Shown piece by piece: positions 1 to 12,590 of a stretch of 64,000 bases of DNA. The notes under the pieces were generated by a model, which worked only from the letters and a program-made list of their open reading frames with translations, did no database searches and had not been told where the DNA came from. Where the stretch lies: positions 84,594 to 148,593 of the forward strand of contig QNGE01000904.1 of assembly GCA_008508345.1 (NCBI GenBank), written 5' to 3'. This DNA is from Paragonimus westermani (taxonomy: Eukaryota > Platyhelminthes > Trematoda > Plagiorchiida > Troglotrematidae). The position numbers and the translations under genes are program-made. Positions within the stretch are counted from its first letter, which is position 1. Each line of letters starts with the position of its first letter.

Positions 1-39
1 TCGAATGCCAGTTAAGCACCTTGCATTTACGAGCGTAAA

Positions 40-812
40 TCCTCTGGGCAAATGTCAAAACGAAACGGGCACGCACAACGGCATGGTCCGAGTCCAGGTG
101 GTTGCTCCAAAAGGCACGACAGTTCTTAACAGAGTGGCGCCACCTGTAACTGTTATATGATCCAACTGAGAAGCACACGGAGGTCTCCAAGTAACACAGT
201 GCTTCTTTCTGCAGTGCTCGAAATATACAGACACTGTACAGCTGTGGTAGTCTTTCGCCATTGTCAGTGCGTTGTGCCCGGACACCAAACATACCTCCTA
301 GCCGCTTCTTATCCGAAGAAAGACGACCAAGCTGAGCATTGAAATCGCCCGCTAGTATGATGATGTCTGAGTGTTTAGACTGCCTCAGAAGGTCAACGAG
401 GGCGTCATAGAACGCATCCTTGGTAGCATCCGGACAGCTGTCCGTCGGTGCGTACGCCGATATAATGAATACACAACGCCTTTCTGATTTGCGTCGACAA
501 ACTTTTACCGACGTATTGAGTCTGACAGCGCACAAGCGACTGTTCACGGGGATCCAATCGAGCAAACAATGCTCTGCGCGAGAATTCAGTGCGATTCCCA
601 CTCCAGTTCGACCACGAGATTCAGCTTCGGCGTCACCAGAAACCCTGAGACAGCTATCTAGAGGTGAGCTCAAATTGATAACCGTGCTAGAGTCTTAGAC
701 TCGCGTCTCCGACACACAGCACACATCAAGCTCCAGACTTGATAGAGTGCTTGCCAGAGCAGCTTGCTGACCGACATGTCGGAGAGTGCGGACATTGAAG
801 GCGCCAATGTTC
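40..812 (-). pseudogene. RTE-type non-LTR retrotransposon, apurinic endonuclease domain (broken)
   Basis: On the minus strand the translation runs from an IGAFNVRTL-like start at about 808, through a CCVSETR motif near 705, to SAYAPTD near 450 and AGDFNAQ near 332-352, then to a SDHAVV-like stretch near 70. These are the ordered motifs of the endonuclease/exonuclease/phosphatase domain that nicks target DNA for RTE- and CR1-type retrotransposons. GDFNA holds the catalytic Asp and Asn and is intact. The frame is broken by a stop at 695-697, just after SETR, and by a shift around 150-200, where the reading moves between two frames. No reverse transcriptase follows, because the element runs off the window at position 1. 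The family resembles trematode SR2-like RTE elements; the exact clade is inferred. Bases 813-1075 upstream may be its leader. Confidence 0.82.
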
Positions 813-3800
813 ACCAGTTGTCTTGGCCTCAGAAAACAACTATCGCCCGAAGGCACATGGAAGGCAGCGGAAATAGGGGGTTAAACAGTGGGAGAAATTC
901 GTGGTCGGTTAGTAATGTCATTGTCGGGAGAACAATAACTTCTGATACTTCCCAGTCGTTTATGCCGCGGAAGGGGGTTGACTTGAGGAACCCCACCCCG
1001 AGCCTCTGACTCAAAAGTCTGACCTGCGAGACAACAGTATATAGGGTTTAATTGGAGGACCATACCCAGAGTCAATGGCTCAGTTGAGTCTCACTCACTT
1101 GGCAGTGAGAGGCTTGCCTAGCCCGAGGGCGCAGTGAATAAGACAATAATGTCTGACTTTGAACACTGCCGCGCGCAGCGGATGTACTCAAAGCTACATC
1201 GAGCTTTTGAGAGATAATTGATGTTTTTCGACGGTATTGGATAATACGCCAGTGGTCACAGTCAACCGTTGGGCGATCGATGTGTTCTTTGTTTGAGGGT
1301 ACCTTTTGTAACCCACTGCTTCCTCATACGGAAGACAGCAGTGCCGCAACTATAAAAATAGTTCTGCTGTATGCCCATAGGATCGTGCCTTTATGCCTAA
1401 GCACTCTTACGCGGTCGGTAGTGCGACATACAATCCTATGAGTGTAACTTCTTTTCGTCTGACTGATCCCCTTTGGCCTGTCTGAAAAGGTTGCACCTGG
1501 AAGGACCAAAGTCCTAGTCAGTATAGCCTGCCGGATCAAAACAGTACACAAGCTCGACCACCTCGTGAAGGTAGCGGTCAAATGAAGGTGACGTTCAACT
1601 CAAAATAAACCCGCCCTCTGATCACACATCGTTAGCAACCTTAGGTGATTCATTTTCACCAGCTTTGAGAATATCGTTCCATCTAACCATGTCCTAATTT
1701 CTCCAACAATTTCAGTCATCTTCACAATGACTGTTGTCATCTGTGTAGATAAGTTTAGTCCTGATGTGCGTACTAATCCGAATGAAGGAATACACAGTTC
1801 ATGTAGATTTTCATTCTGCGATACTTTATGGAAAAAACATGATTAACGAAAGTAAAGCACTTATTTTTCAAACGGACTTTCTATTTTTGGTGTTTTCAAT
1901 GCTTTTGGTTTGTTGTGAAAATCACTAGAACACAGTGGATCACTATTGAAAATTAGCTACTACGAACAAATTGCAAATCCAAATCAAGCTTACCAAGTGT
2001 ATCCACAGTTTGAGCTCTGTCTTGCTGAATCAGTTACAAGTTTTTGATCTCAAAGTACTGACTACCCCAGCAGATTAACACACAACACTATCATCTATTC
2101 GTTTACTGTCAATATCCGGAAAAATGAATGCAACTTCTATTTCAAAATCATACGATGACGATAAGTTTAAGTGCAAAAATTTCAATGAATCCAACAGCTT
2201 TCTACAGTCTCCCAATCTTCAACGAATACAAGCATATCATCGACTCAACATCGATAAACTGGTGTATCATATGTTGCATTCGCGAGAACCAGATTAATCA
2301 CATGTCTAATTAATTGATTTAAAATCGTCTCCAGATTGTAACTCATTGTGGTTCCCTACTTTTTCTTATACGCCTTGTTTTAAAATTAAAATTCAGTTTC
2401 GTTGTACACAATGACACCTGACGGTTTCAAGATAATGTCTAGGGAATGAACCATCATATTATGAGCTGGCACAAAGTTACATACAATGTCGATTGTCTCC
2501 CGTAATGACATAGTTGTGAACAGCAAATCTTTGAGATGTGCACAACACCCACTAACCACTTAGCTGGATTGTGACAAGGCGAAACTCTCTTCGGAAGGAC
2601 CGGTCGTAATAATATTTGTGGTCCGTGACTCATTGGTATTCCGTAAAAATGCGGGATCATTCTTTCAGTAGGTTTCTGGCCACACATCCACGTAACAGCA
2701 GTGTGCAACCGATAAATCTCTCCGTCACCATAACATTGCCAGGTTGAGTGTCCGGCGGAAATCTTGTGTTGTGCAAGTAGATGAATGTAGTTTTTTTCAC
2801 ACACTGTTGCCTATCCATCAAAACAATTTCACGTCATATTTGTGTCTCAACACAACAAAATACGTCCACATTTTTAGGTTCCATGAGAGGTTGTTATTGT
2901 CGATTGCGATGCACACAATTTCACTGTAAGGAAGTATCAAGAAATAGACATGATAAATTCACCAGTTAAGCTTTAAACCAGCAGTAGCTGTTCTCGGATA
3001 TGAAAAGTGGCCTTTGCAATGTGTCACATTGGTTTTGTCGTGTCCTTGCACCCAACAGCAATATGAAAGCATTTGGAGCAAGCTTTGGGAATGGGTATTT
3101 CTAATTAAGAATGAGAAAAGGCAGCCGATTAGAAAGACAACTAACGTTTGAGGATCGACAGGGACTGTGTCGCTCAGTTTGACAGGGCTTAAGAACTCGG
3201 AACGAGTAGCACTGTGAGACCGAAATTCCACGAACACAAAGTTCGTATTCGTTTCAGCTCATCAAATGTAGATAAATGGATTTTGCTCAGAACAGGCAAA
3301 ATTTACTCAGAGCGCCTCAGCCTCTACCAACAAGGGCACAGGATATACTGATACCACTTGAGGCATACTGAGTCGGATTATGGGTGTGACAGTATGAAAA
3401 TGTACTGTTTGTCACATTGTTCCACCGGAGCCACCTTTAATGTTGTTAGTGAGCCGAATGGTCCAATTCTTCAAGCTTCTGCCCCACCTGGTCTCGTAAT
3501 TGTCCACTGTGGTCAGTGTCTGGTGGGTATAGTGCGAAAATATTTCTTCTCGCACTACGACTTACCTGAATTGCTCAGAGACCGCAAACTCAACGTGCAA
3601 TCCTTTCGCTGTTCTGGAAAGCAGACTGATTCATCATGTGACAAAAACTTGTTCAATAAAGCTCAATGTTTATGGTCCAACTCACTCTTTCCCACGCCAC
3701 ACACACGTTCACGCTGATAAGCTGAAATTCCAGTCCACTTCACAGCGGTGGTTTCCACTCACGCGCCATCTGCAGTTCTGCTTGGTTTGGGTACGTGATT

Positions 3801-5090
3801 GACGCCTTTTGTCAAAGGATTTTTGTCTCCTCATTCTCAAGGCTGATTTCGTTGCGCAGTGGTTTGTCGGGTTGCCCGTTTTGCCAGTGTTGTCCGCAAT
3901 CCACTCGCTCTGTTTTTGGACGTCTCACTCCCGCGTTGATGTACCCTCATCGAATTTTGGGAAAGTCGCGCCTCCAGTTTGGTCATTCATCACATTTTGC
4001 CCCTTATGTCTCATTCGTTGGTCCGATTTCATTGAGCAATGACTTGTCCGATCTATCCTCTTGTCTGCAGTCCCCTCGTGATGGGGTTTTTGACATAACT
4101 TCCCGCTATGTGTAGGTATTTCACAGAATGTTGAAATACTCGCGCCTCCAATATATTCATCTACCGTAGTTAGTCAAACTATTTACATAAATTGTTCCAT
4201 AACCCTTGTGTAAACTGAGTGGTCACGAACTCTGCAAACACGAATGACTGGTGTTGTATCTTTCGTTGCAATTCAAATGCGTGCTCAGGCATATCCACTG
4301 TAACTTTAGACTGTGTCCATTTTGAGTCTCTTTCCAAGTGGCTTATATTTTACTTTCTAACCGCCTGACCGGTGGTTAAGTTCCTTTGATCAAATCATTG
4401 ACGCATCACTCTACCTAGGGTTGACCCACTGACCGTTTCGTTGTCCATGTTGTGTCATTGACCACACCAAACTGGGTGTTTCATCACGTTTGGTCACTAA
4501 CTGAAAACACAGACTGCTAAATGAGAAAACCGTAACGTCCGATTTTGCTCAAAATCGTACGAGTAAAAACTGAGATTTTTATGGTGTAGTTGCTAACCTG
4601 AATCCATCACGGGGAGATGTACTCAACCACCACCTCCCACCTAATGTACTTCCCGAATGTCTTACAAAGTTACCAGTACCCTTACACCATCACCTACGTC
4701 CACTAACTGACCACATTCACGAGGAAAAAAGTCAGAAAATGACTGAACAATCTACTCACTATTTGTGTCCAAAATGAAGGCAAAATCGCTCTCTGTTCAA
4801 AACCCAGAATGCAAAATTTCAAATAAATGAACTGTTTGAGAAATCCTGCTGGGGTAGTCAATCCCCGGAATCATTCGGTGGATTACTGAAATGTTTTGCA
4901 GACTCCTGTTTGCTTCTTGGGTACAAAAGATTACTCGGTATGGGCGGTGGTTACTCTAGGCAATGTTCCCAAACCACTCATAGGATTCGAATTACAAAAT
5001 AAAATATTTCAGGTACGAGGGAAATATTGGCAACGACTTAAAGCAAACTTTCCACGGAAGCGAAGCTAACTAGTATGGTCTTCACATAAC
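813..5090. other. No recognised gene; unresolved short open frames
   Basis: Only open frames of about chance length are seen. The longest are 3358-3717 (plus, 119 codons from a TTG), 3795-4115 (plus, 106 codons) and 2454-2804 (minus, 116 codons). None shows a domain I recognise, a convincing start, or splice signals that link it to the gene at 5.2 kb. The 3.3-4.1 kb part could belong to a degraded repeat. Confidence 0.5.
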
Positions 5091-5120
5091 TAGGCAAATG
5101 TACTTTCGCCGGAAATTTTG

Positions 5121-5209
5121 GTAAGTGAGGTACGGTTTTGGAACAGTGGGACACTTTTCATGCAGGACGTTTTGGTTAACCATCACTTTGGTACTTTGTT
5201 CAATTACAG
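5121..5209 (+). other. Predicted 89-base intron before the UBA exon
   Basis: A consensus donor, GTAAGT, begins at 5121 and a CAG acceptor ends at 5209 after a T-rich stretch with TTTG and TTCAATTACAG. The downstream exon enters with two bases that complete a split codon, giving Gly then Asp-Lys-Asp. The only open upstream frame that joins in phase is short (about 5092-5120), limited by a TAA, so the upstream exon would be a micro-exon after a CTAG acceptor. The splice sites are seen; the joining is inferred. Confidence 0.45.
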
Positions 5210-6033
5210 GTGACAAAGATGTGAACGTCATTCACAACACCCAGGATTTGCACAAAGCAATTAACTATTTTGAGGAGAAGCAGTTTGCTGATCACTGCGT
5301 CCGTCTGAAAGCGGAACCTCAAGATATTCTCGATTTGTTCAGCGCACTGGAAATATTGGAAACAGAAAATCAAGAATTCAAAACACAACAACCAACTGCA
5401 GCCGACTCAGATGAATTTCAAATGGTCAACATTGAACAGCATAACTCGGATCCAGAAGAACATAAAACAACGAAGGCAGCAACAGAACAGGAAGCGAAAA
5501 TTAGGGACGCAATAACACAGACAGAATGTTTCCTGCTTTCAGGTCTCAACGTTCGGGCTGAGGTGTCAAAACAGTTGACTGTGCATGTCGGTGAATCCAT
5601 CAGTATTCCTCCCAAACATCCATTTGATCAAGTTTTAGACAACAAACCATCATGTTATGTGAATTGTGGTATCGCCAAATGCAAAAGAACTCGTAATCAA
5701 AGGTCGGCTACTCCTAGTCTATCTACGGGAACATCAGAGGTTTTGGAACAGAAAGATATCGTTGGTGAAACGGATTTCACAGGTTCCGTGCCACAGTCTG
5801 TATCTTCAGCCCCAAATATTGAGCAGCAAGAAACCGACTTGCCCGAGGGTATACCGCTCAACGATAGTCCAACGACTCACAAACTAAACACACAAAGTGT
5901 TGACGATCTGGCACGCAAATTATACATGATGGGGTTCCGTTTCGAGGAGAAAGTACTTAGACGGACGATACGAGAGTGTAAAGGTGATATGAATGTAATC
6001 ATTGATAAACTTAGTTCATTAGAGAAAAAGTAA
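5210..6033 (+). CDS. Terminal exon of a putative selective-autophagy receptor (LIR motif plus C-terminal UBA-like domain)
   Basis: This is the longest uninterrupted non-transposon frame: about 274 codons from a CAG acceptor ending at 5209 to TAA at 6031-6033. There is no credible ATG at its left edge (the in-frame GTG at 5125 lies in the predicted intron), so it is read as a last exon. The C-terminal 45 residues (about 5893-6027) contain VDDLARKLYMMGF followed by two helices and a gDMNVIIDKL pattern, which fits a ubiquitin-associated three-helix fold with its MGF loop. About 5401-5430 encodes an acidic run ending DSDEFQMV, a good LC3-interacting (LIR) core. The middle is acidic, Ser/Thr-rich and probably disordered. 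LIR plus a terminal UBA is the layout of NBR1 and SQSTM1, cargo receptors that link ubiquitinated material to autophagosomes. The PB1, ZZ and FW domains would lie upstream and are not seen. Other UBA proteins remain possible. Confidence 0.6.
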
Positions 6034-8556
6034 TCCGAAGTAGTTCAGTCAAACTGACGCATATGCGACAACTTTTTATACGGAATGTAAACTGAACTTT
6101 GTTCAACGCATGTTCGTGTCAAACTGTTGGTTATAACAGTATCAGGATACATACAGGATACGTGTATCGTCAGTCACACAATTTTTGTCAACCTGGTTAA
6201 GGTTTCTTACCTGCTTTATTCTACTTACAACCCACTTATGATCGTCAGATTTGCATTCATTTTCATTCACCAATCAATACAATCGACTTTTTTTTCAGGA
6301 TAGTGTCAAATTGAACAGTTCCGTCTTCATGTCCATTCTTGAATGCTCAATCTGTGCATAGTTAACGATGGGCGACCGTTGCTATGCGTGTCGACCTGAA
6401 CATAGTATATTTCTTTGAAGTCAGTACATCCGATTTTTGGTTGAACTGGACAAAATTGTGCGCAGGTTGATGACCTCTTGCTCGAAAAAGTTAGCAGAGG
6501 ACTGTTCGAATAAGTATGCCACATTTATTGTAATGCACAATTACGATACTTCGTTAACTAACTTATTCAATATGGTCGTGTATGAGTAAGCATGACAATC
6601 AAAACAACCGTGTCGTTTTAACTCGACAAACATAAGCACAAACAACTGCAGCATTGCTCATCCCCTTGACATGTTTAGAAAGAGTGCACAAACGAGTGTC
6701 GTGAACCGAGAAGGCGGATGACAAAAAGGTTGTTTATTCGAGAAAACTAGTACACCGGTTATACGTCTCAAAGAGACTAAGAACAATAACACTCATTTGC
6801 ACACAACACTGATCTGAGGATGTTCCGGTCGCTTTGGATTCCAATTCTCAGTTCCTTCATGTAGCTAAAGCCATTCCATGTGATAGTGCCGTCCACCGAT
6901 CCCTCCTGTATCTTATCCGTATTTGTCCCGCGGCCATTTCTGACCTACAGTGGCGGTGCCAATAGTATAGTGCGTCCGTTCTTCCTCTCTACATTATGTC
7001 ACTAATTTTGTAAGTTGCGCCTAATAGTAAAACAATGTAATATATACTTATACAGAGGTTACGTCGTATCATTTAGAAACTCCTTGAATAAATATGCAAA
7101 ACTCACCATTCTTATTCCAATGAGGCCTGTTTGTAGAATTCTACTGTATGCGTACAACGCATTTCATAAGTAAGATGAGTATCTAGGGGATTAACGAACA
7201 CAACTTTGACGTACTCCAGCTAACAACCTCATCATGCAGGTAGATTTTTAAACCGGTGCACAGTCCCGCCGTTATACAGGCTTATACCATAGGCATTTGT
7301 AAAACACATCTGAAAGCTACCGTTTTCTCCTGGTAGACACAACAGAAATGTGACGTACAGTGACCCCAGGTCAAAACGAAAGGAAGGAAAACGAACTCAT
7401 CATTAAAATGCCTACATGATCTACACGTTCTTCCATTAAATGCCTTCTTTGATGAAACTATGTCCAGAAATTCATCAAAGGAACTATCTTTTAAAGGTTG
7501 AAATGTGCTCAGTAGCCTTCTGTAAGCAAAATTACGGCAAACTTCTTAGGTCCAACCCGCCTTGTGTACACGGTGAGAACAGTGCGGGTTGCGGATTAAG
7601 AACGATATCCATAACTCACTCTAATAGGCCTATTACTGATCTACCATTGCCACACCAAAACCCATTAAGTGTTCTCTTGTGTCATACACATGCAAGTATG
7701 GCGTTCGCAGTCCACCATCACAACTAGATTATTCATTGTGGCTCCATACGCGGTCCTGCTGCTAAACTGGAGTAAACGCTGAGCGTTGGAGCGCAGATTG
7801 TTTTGTCGTTTAGCTTCAATCACGTGGCCCATGGAAAGTTAAACTAGTTAGTTTTCCATGTCCGTTTGCAGAAAAAACAGTGTATTGAATGTACATTGGT
7901 AGAGCCCCTAATTGATGTTCAGTGTCTACCCCGGAAACGGAAGTTGTGCCGTCCGACAACTTCCGGATGCGAGAATAAAGTCAGTTGAGTAAATAGTAAG
8001 ATGGCAAATCAGTTCGTTTACAGTTCGACGAAACATAATTTACATTACTGACTTTCATTAATAGTTTAACTTTTCATGCTTATAAACTGCATGCGTTCTT
8101 CTCCTAACACGCTGTCCTTAATTAGTAGTAATAAAATGGAGGGCCAGTAATGTTGAACTTGTTCCGTGAATTAAAAATGTCAAGGATCGTCTTATGTTCA
8201 GAACTTAACAGAATGATACTAGTCCAGTAAAACGGATAATTGCAACAACGTCAACAGGTACACAGTATTCAGTTCAACGTAAGACAATACGCATTGTGTG
8301 AACCAGAGATGCGCGCTCGTGTGGTTCCCACTGTCGACAAGATGGGCAATCAAAATAGTTGTCGATTGTTCCATAGAGAAGCAAACAAAGCACGTGGAAC
8401 AGTCGACGACGCATCACACGAACGTATGAGATGGGCTTCGAGTGAAGCATACCATTATTTATGATAAGTACCCAATTTGTTCGCCTGTCTCAATTGGTTG
8501 ACGGCTTGTTTGCTCCCATTGAATAAGGTGCTTGTTTTAAAACCTTGACTCATTAC
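6034..8556. other. 3' flank of the UBA gene, then no recognised gene
   Basis: The 3' untranslated region of the UBA exon should begin here. The first clear AATAAA I find downstream is at 7087-7092, about 1 kb after the stop, so the polyadenylation site is uncertain. The remaining frames (such as 7440-7727 plus and 8240-8464 plus) are short and not recognised. Confidence 0.45.
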
Positions 8557-8781
8557 GCTGGTTCGTCCACGGTATCGTAAGACGATTGATAGGAAATCGG
8601 GTTCTCTTCCTTGGTATGAGTAACACGCAGGACCTTTGTCCCGAAAATTACGCGGTGGTCCCCGTTAACTGCGCCCAAGACAAACCAAAAGATGGGTGCA
8701 AAAAACAACCTTGTTTTGCTCCGATAACATGTGCGACAAGGGGGAATTGCATGGTATTTATAGGAGGCATAGTGACTTACC
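8557..8781 (-). repeat. Dispersed repeat of unknown family, copy 1
   Basis: The minus strand here aligns by eye over its whole length with the plus strand at 35223-35440, with a gap of about 16 bases in the other copy. One reading frame is the best conserved: copy 1 reads VLGAVNGDHRVIFGTKVLR and copy 2 VLRVINRDSRTNLGRKIIR, both followed by EE-x-PIS. This suggests an old coding segment, perhaps of a mobile element. The flanks resemble each other to the edges given here. I do not recognise the protein. Confidence 0.6.
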
Positions 8782-11339
8782 AACATTCTCGAACCACAAA
8801 ACCGAAGGACAGACATCAAAAAAAGCAGTTAAGATCACTAAGCCACCGATAAACATAGCGGAATAGAGGCCAGATAGGTAGAAAAATAGTGAAGGTCACC
8901 CCTCGAATGTTCACGACATTTCCGCTAATTATGAATAGATAGGACCGTCTTCTCGAAGAAGGAGGCGGTTTTTGACGGAAAAAATGGGTTCCTCTAACGG
9001 TGCCACTCACCCTGTATACGTAATGCCGATTTTTGTTCCAGTGATGTTGCTCGATTCGTTGGTCGTTCCTTCAGCGTTCATTGGTTGCTTGATGTTCGGT
9101 CCCGGTGTTTGATTTCACCAATCGATGAACACCGCCATTTGATCGCCATCTCTGATACTTATTGACAGTATATCAGGCCTCGCTGAGTGATCTAACGATG
9201 CGTCTTTTCGAACCAAAATGTAATACCAGCTAACATTACATCCACTCATTTTCATTACCTACTAGCCCAAAGATTTCATCTAGACCGTATCTTCTGTCGT
9301 CGCGTACTGTTCCTTCGGTGATGAAATTGACAGCAGGTATAGCCTCAGGTGGTGTTCGCAAGTACTAAACTGAATTCACTCCTGTTTGTCAGCGCCGTCT
9401 CAACTGAACCCAGTTCGGGCGAAATACGATGCTTCGTATCACGACGTCATGTCAACACAGTTGATCGTGAACAAACGGGCACAGCGATTGATCGAAAGAT
9501 TAGACTCGGACCTTGTGACTGGTGGGAATCGTATGTATCTTGTGCACGTGCTAAGACGTTGCTGAACAGTGCTGTGAGCCAACTGTAATTTCACTTCAGA
9601 CCACGGTTTAGTCCAGTTATTAAGTGTTTACACTAGTATGGTGATCGAGTTAATACTGTCTTATCTTGTACCGAAATCAAGGACATTTCCTGGGGCTGTA
9701 GTTGTGAATGACTCTGAACGAACCACTCAAGATTGCCGTTTGAAAGCAGCATGTCTTTCATTACTCCCCATCTCCCTCCCAATATTTTGGGTGTGCAGGT
9801 TTTACTGGCTCTGTAGTGCAATATTTGCATCGGAGAACGTTGTGCCGAACTGGTAGGAGGTTGGGCAAGTTGAAATTGTGTCCCGTTTACGCGAGATATG
9901 AGTACACGGCACACTTCCTAATATATTCACTGGTACATACAGAAAAGCCAGCTAGTTATCGTCCTGATAAATACATGTTAAGCGAACGATAGGATTATAG
10001 GAGTTGAACTACCCAAGAAGTTTTCACTTGTATCCTGCTCTTTGGCGTCCATCAGCAAATCATCCGTATACCTCTTGTATAAGGTAATCCGGCTAACAGT
10101 TTCCACGGCTTCTTAGCCCACTTTATATTTGGGTTTTGTCTGTTTCTGAATGTAATCTCGCTTAGTATGTCGGTGATGTGACGAGAAGTGTCTACGTAGG
10201 GGATGTAGTAGGACAGAAATTAAGTTCCATCTTGGCGATCTCACACAACTGACAATTCTCGAGGTTGTCCAATGACAAAATGTACACCCGAACAGCAGAT
10301 ATGAAACGACTCCTTGCAAGGCAGGAACGTGTCTCTGTAAGGTTGTCCTATGGACGGGGGTCTCTGGAGATGTTACTTATCATGAGCTTTACTCACTTTT
10401 GTTGCTGATTAAACTATAGTCGCATTTTTGACGAAACGTACGCTCAAAATATTCACTTTCTAGACGTCTTGAAATCAGTACATGACACTCTACAAGATAG
10501 GCTTCCTGATCGTAGTCCATTTATGGTTGCGATACATATTCAAGTGTTTGTCAGTCGTAAGCTAGTGCCGTTGGATATGACGTCCCGAAAATGAATGTTT
10601 ACTTATAGGTGTTAGAGTTTAAACCGTCAGTCAGTAGAATCGATTGACTACTAGGAACTGTATGAAAGATGTCAGACGATCCTTAGACTTATGTTAGTCA
10701 TGCACGATTTGGTAAGTTCGTTCGACATTCGCGTACATCCCACACACTTGGAGTGGTCGCCACTTGTTTATCAAAAATAAACCATATTGCATCCGTTCCT
10801 GAACCCTCAATTAAACTAGAGTGTGATCTCTATTTGTCGAATTCAACCGTTCATGCAACACTCACATGATATACTACTTCGTACTTCGTTGTCTTTACTT
10901 TTATATGTTGTACTGTTTCTTTTAATTGCTTCTTTTGCATCCATCTGATTGATTGTTGGGAGTCTTGTGTGTGTACGAGTGTTGACTTGTTGTGGTGTAC
11001 CTGTGGTGAACTGAGCATTACAGAACAGCGTTTGCCTAGCCACTGGTATTTTCAAACGGTGGGGCCTGTGATAAAGGGATTAGCAGAAGCGGTAAGGCTT
11101 TAACCAGTATTTTGTACAAGATTTCCGCTCGCTTAAACTGTCGACCGGTTCCATTTTTAGCACACCAGACATTAAAACAGAATTCAGGTGAAAGACGGGG
11201 ATATGTATGCTTGACTTGTATAGTTGTCGTAAACTCAGAAGAGGGAAAAGTACGTTTCACTGCATGTAACTGAGTAATCGCCATTAATGTCGTCTCACCG
11301 CAGGTACACTGCATATCCCAGCTTCCCTTACTGAACCTG
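8782..11339. other. No recognised gene; one isolated RT-like motif
   Basis: No complete gene is seen. On the minus strand at about 10033-10083 a short open stretch reads LYKRYTDDLLMDAKEQD, which looks like the catalytic box of a Penelope-type reverse transcriptase, but the flanking sequence does not clearly support it. Open frames at 9349-9588 and 11036-11314 are not recognised. Confidence 0.4.
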
Positions 11340-12590
11340 GAAGCATAATTCCTAGTAAGAAAAGAGTGCCAAGGCGACTGTCACTTCAAAAACCGATTGA
11401 TCTGATCAGTGTTGATTGCACGATTGAAGGCTATCCAGCCACTATAAAACTAACAAATAGGCCTGTTGACTCCTTACTGGTCCCAACCAATATACTGAAG
11501 GAGAGTCAGTTGCTGTGCATTGAAAATGCCAGTTTTCATATTCTCCAGCGGTTCTACCGTCAAAGAGACGGAGTAGCCACGAGAATTCCGCTGGGTCTCA
11601 TTTTATCCAGCAAGAGCTACGAAGATAGCGGGCTGTTCAGCCTACAAACGTTACGTCGACGGTACATCCATATTCAGTTGATCTAAACAGGCAATAAATA
11701 GCATATTGCAACGGTTAACTAAGTATCACTCTAGCCTGAATTTGTCTGTGAATTTGAGGCCAACGGTCTGCCATCCCTAAACACACCTATAGGTCACCGA
11801 GAAGATGGTAGGATTTGAAGAACTGTCTATAGGAAATTCATGTAACCCTGTCAACACTTAAGCTTCAACAGTTTCACACCGTCTCAACATAAACGAACAC
11901 TAATAAATACGCTGTTCACACGCGCAAATCGATTCCGTACTCACGACAGTCTTGCAAAGGAACTAGACTTGATCACTTCTGTCTTGCAGTCTATGGGTTA
12001 CCCTCAAAAGTTCATAGATAGGCAAAAAATACAAGAATTACCGCCCGAAGAAGTGATCGCTGTGGAATAAAGAGGGTTTACATAGAGTTGCTCTTCAATG
12101 GTGGCCACATTATGCGGCAAACAGCACAGCGACTAAGAAATTCACTTAAACGAACATTTAATGCAGCTGAACTGTGTGTATTCTCTCGGATCCGGAAGCT
12201 ATGATTGCCTTCACTCAACGGGGACCAGCCCATCAGTGCCACATCACATTGTATTTGCCACTTTAGTTGTAACTGCTGAGAAAATTACACAGAGAGATGC
12301 CGGATCTACAGAGTGGAGGAACAATTGCCTCAACGGGTGAAAAATTCCGTGTTACCGCAGAAGGGCAATACTGTCGAAACACGTAAAGATCCACTTTCAC
12401 CTCTAAACACGCCCTAACCACTGATCACGCTATTGGTCCAGCTTGTGCATGCAAAATCCTGTTGCGTCATTCTAATTCAAGATTTCTAAGGTTTGCTGAA
12501 TGGGTTGCAATCAGTCGCCCCAAGTCACCTCTTTGTGTTTAAAAACAGCAGTTCGTTCACTTGACCCTTCTCTGGAACTGGTGACATCTT
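11340..12590 (+). mobile_element. Penelope-like element remnant (RT palm to GIY-YIG endonuclease)
   Basis: The plus-strand frame 11366-11686 carries FYRQRDGVATRIPLGLIL, the degraded form of the xGVAMGSPLGP box of PLE reverse transcriptases, followed by LQTLRRRYIHIQLI where the Y-x-D-D catalytic box should be (11663-11674). Both catalytic aspartates are lost. Further on, in shifting frames, come a VYIELLFNGGHIMRQTAQRL segment (about 12078-12140), a CHFSCNC zinc-binding stretch (12256-12276) that introduces the GIY-YIG nuclease, and a DHAIGPACACKILLRHSNSR segment (about 12421-12483) with a PLCV tail. This order is the normal PLE order of RT, linker and GIY-YIG. Stops and shifts are frequent, so it is inactive. 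Its HSNSR signature is shared with the remnant at 60.5 kb and not with those at 16 and 47 kb, so it belongs to a separate subfamily. Confidence 0.78.

Noticed and set aside
420..698. Plus-strand open frame of 92 codons
   Set aside because: It is the antisense shadow of the RTE endonuclease domain, which is clearly coded on the minus strand.
5125..5209. Left extension of the UBA frame to a GTG start
   Set aside because: No ATG is present, and the stretch lies between a consensus GTAAGT donor and a CAG acceptor, so it is better read as an intron.
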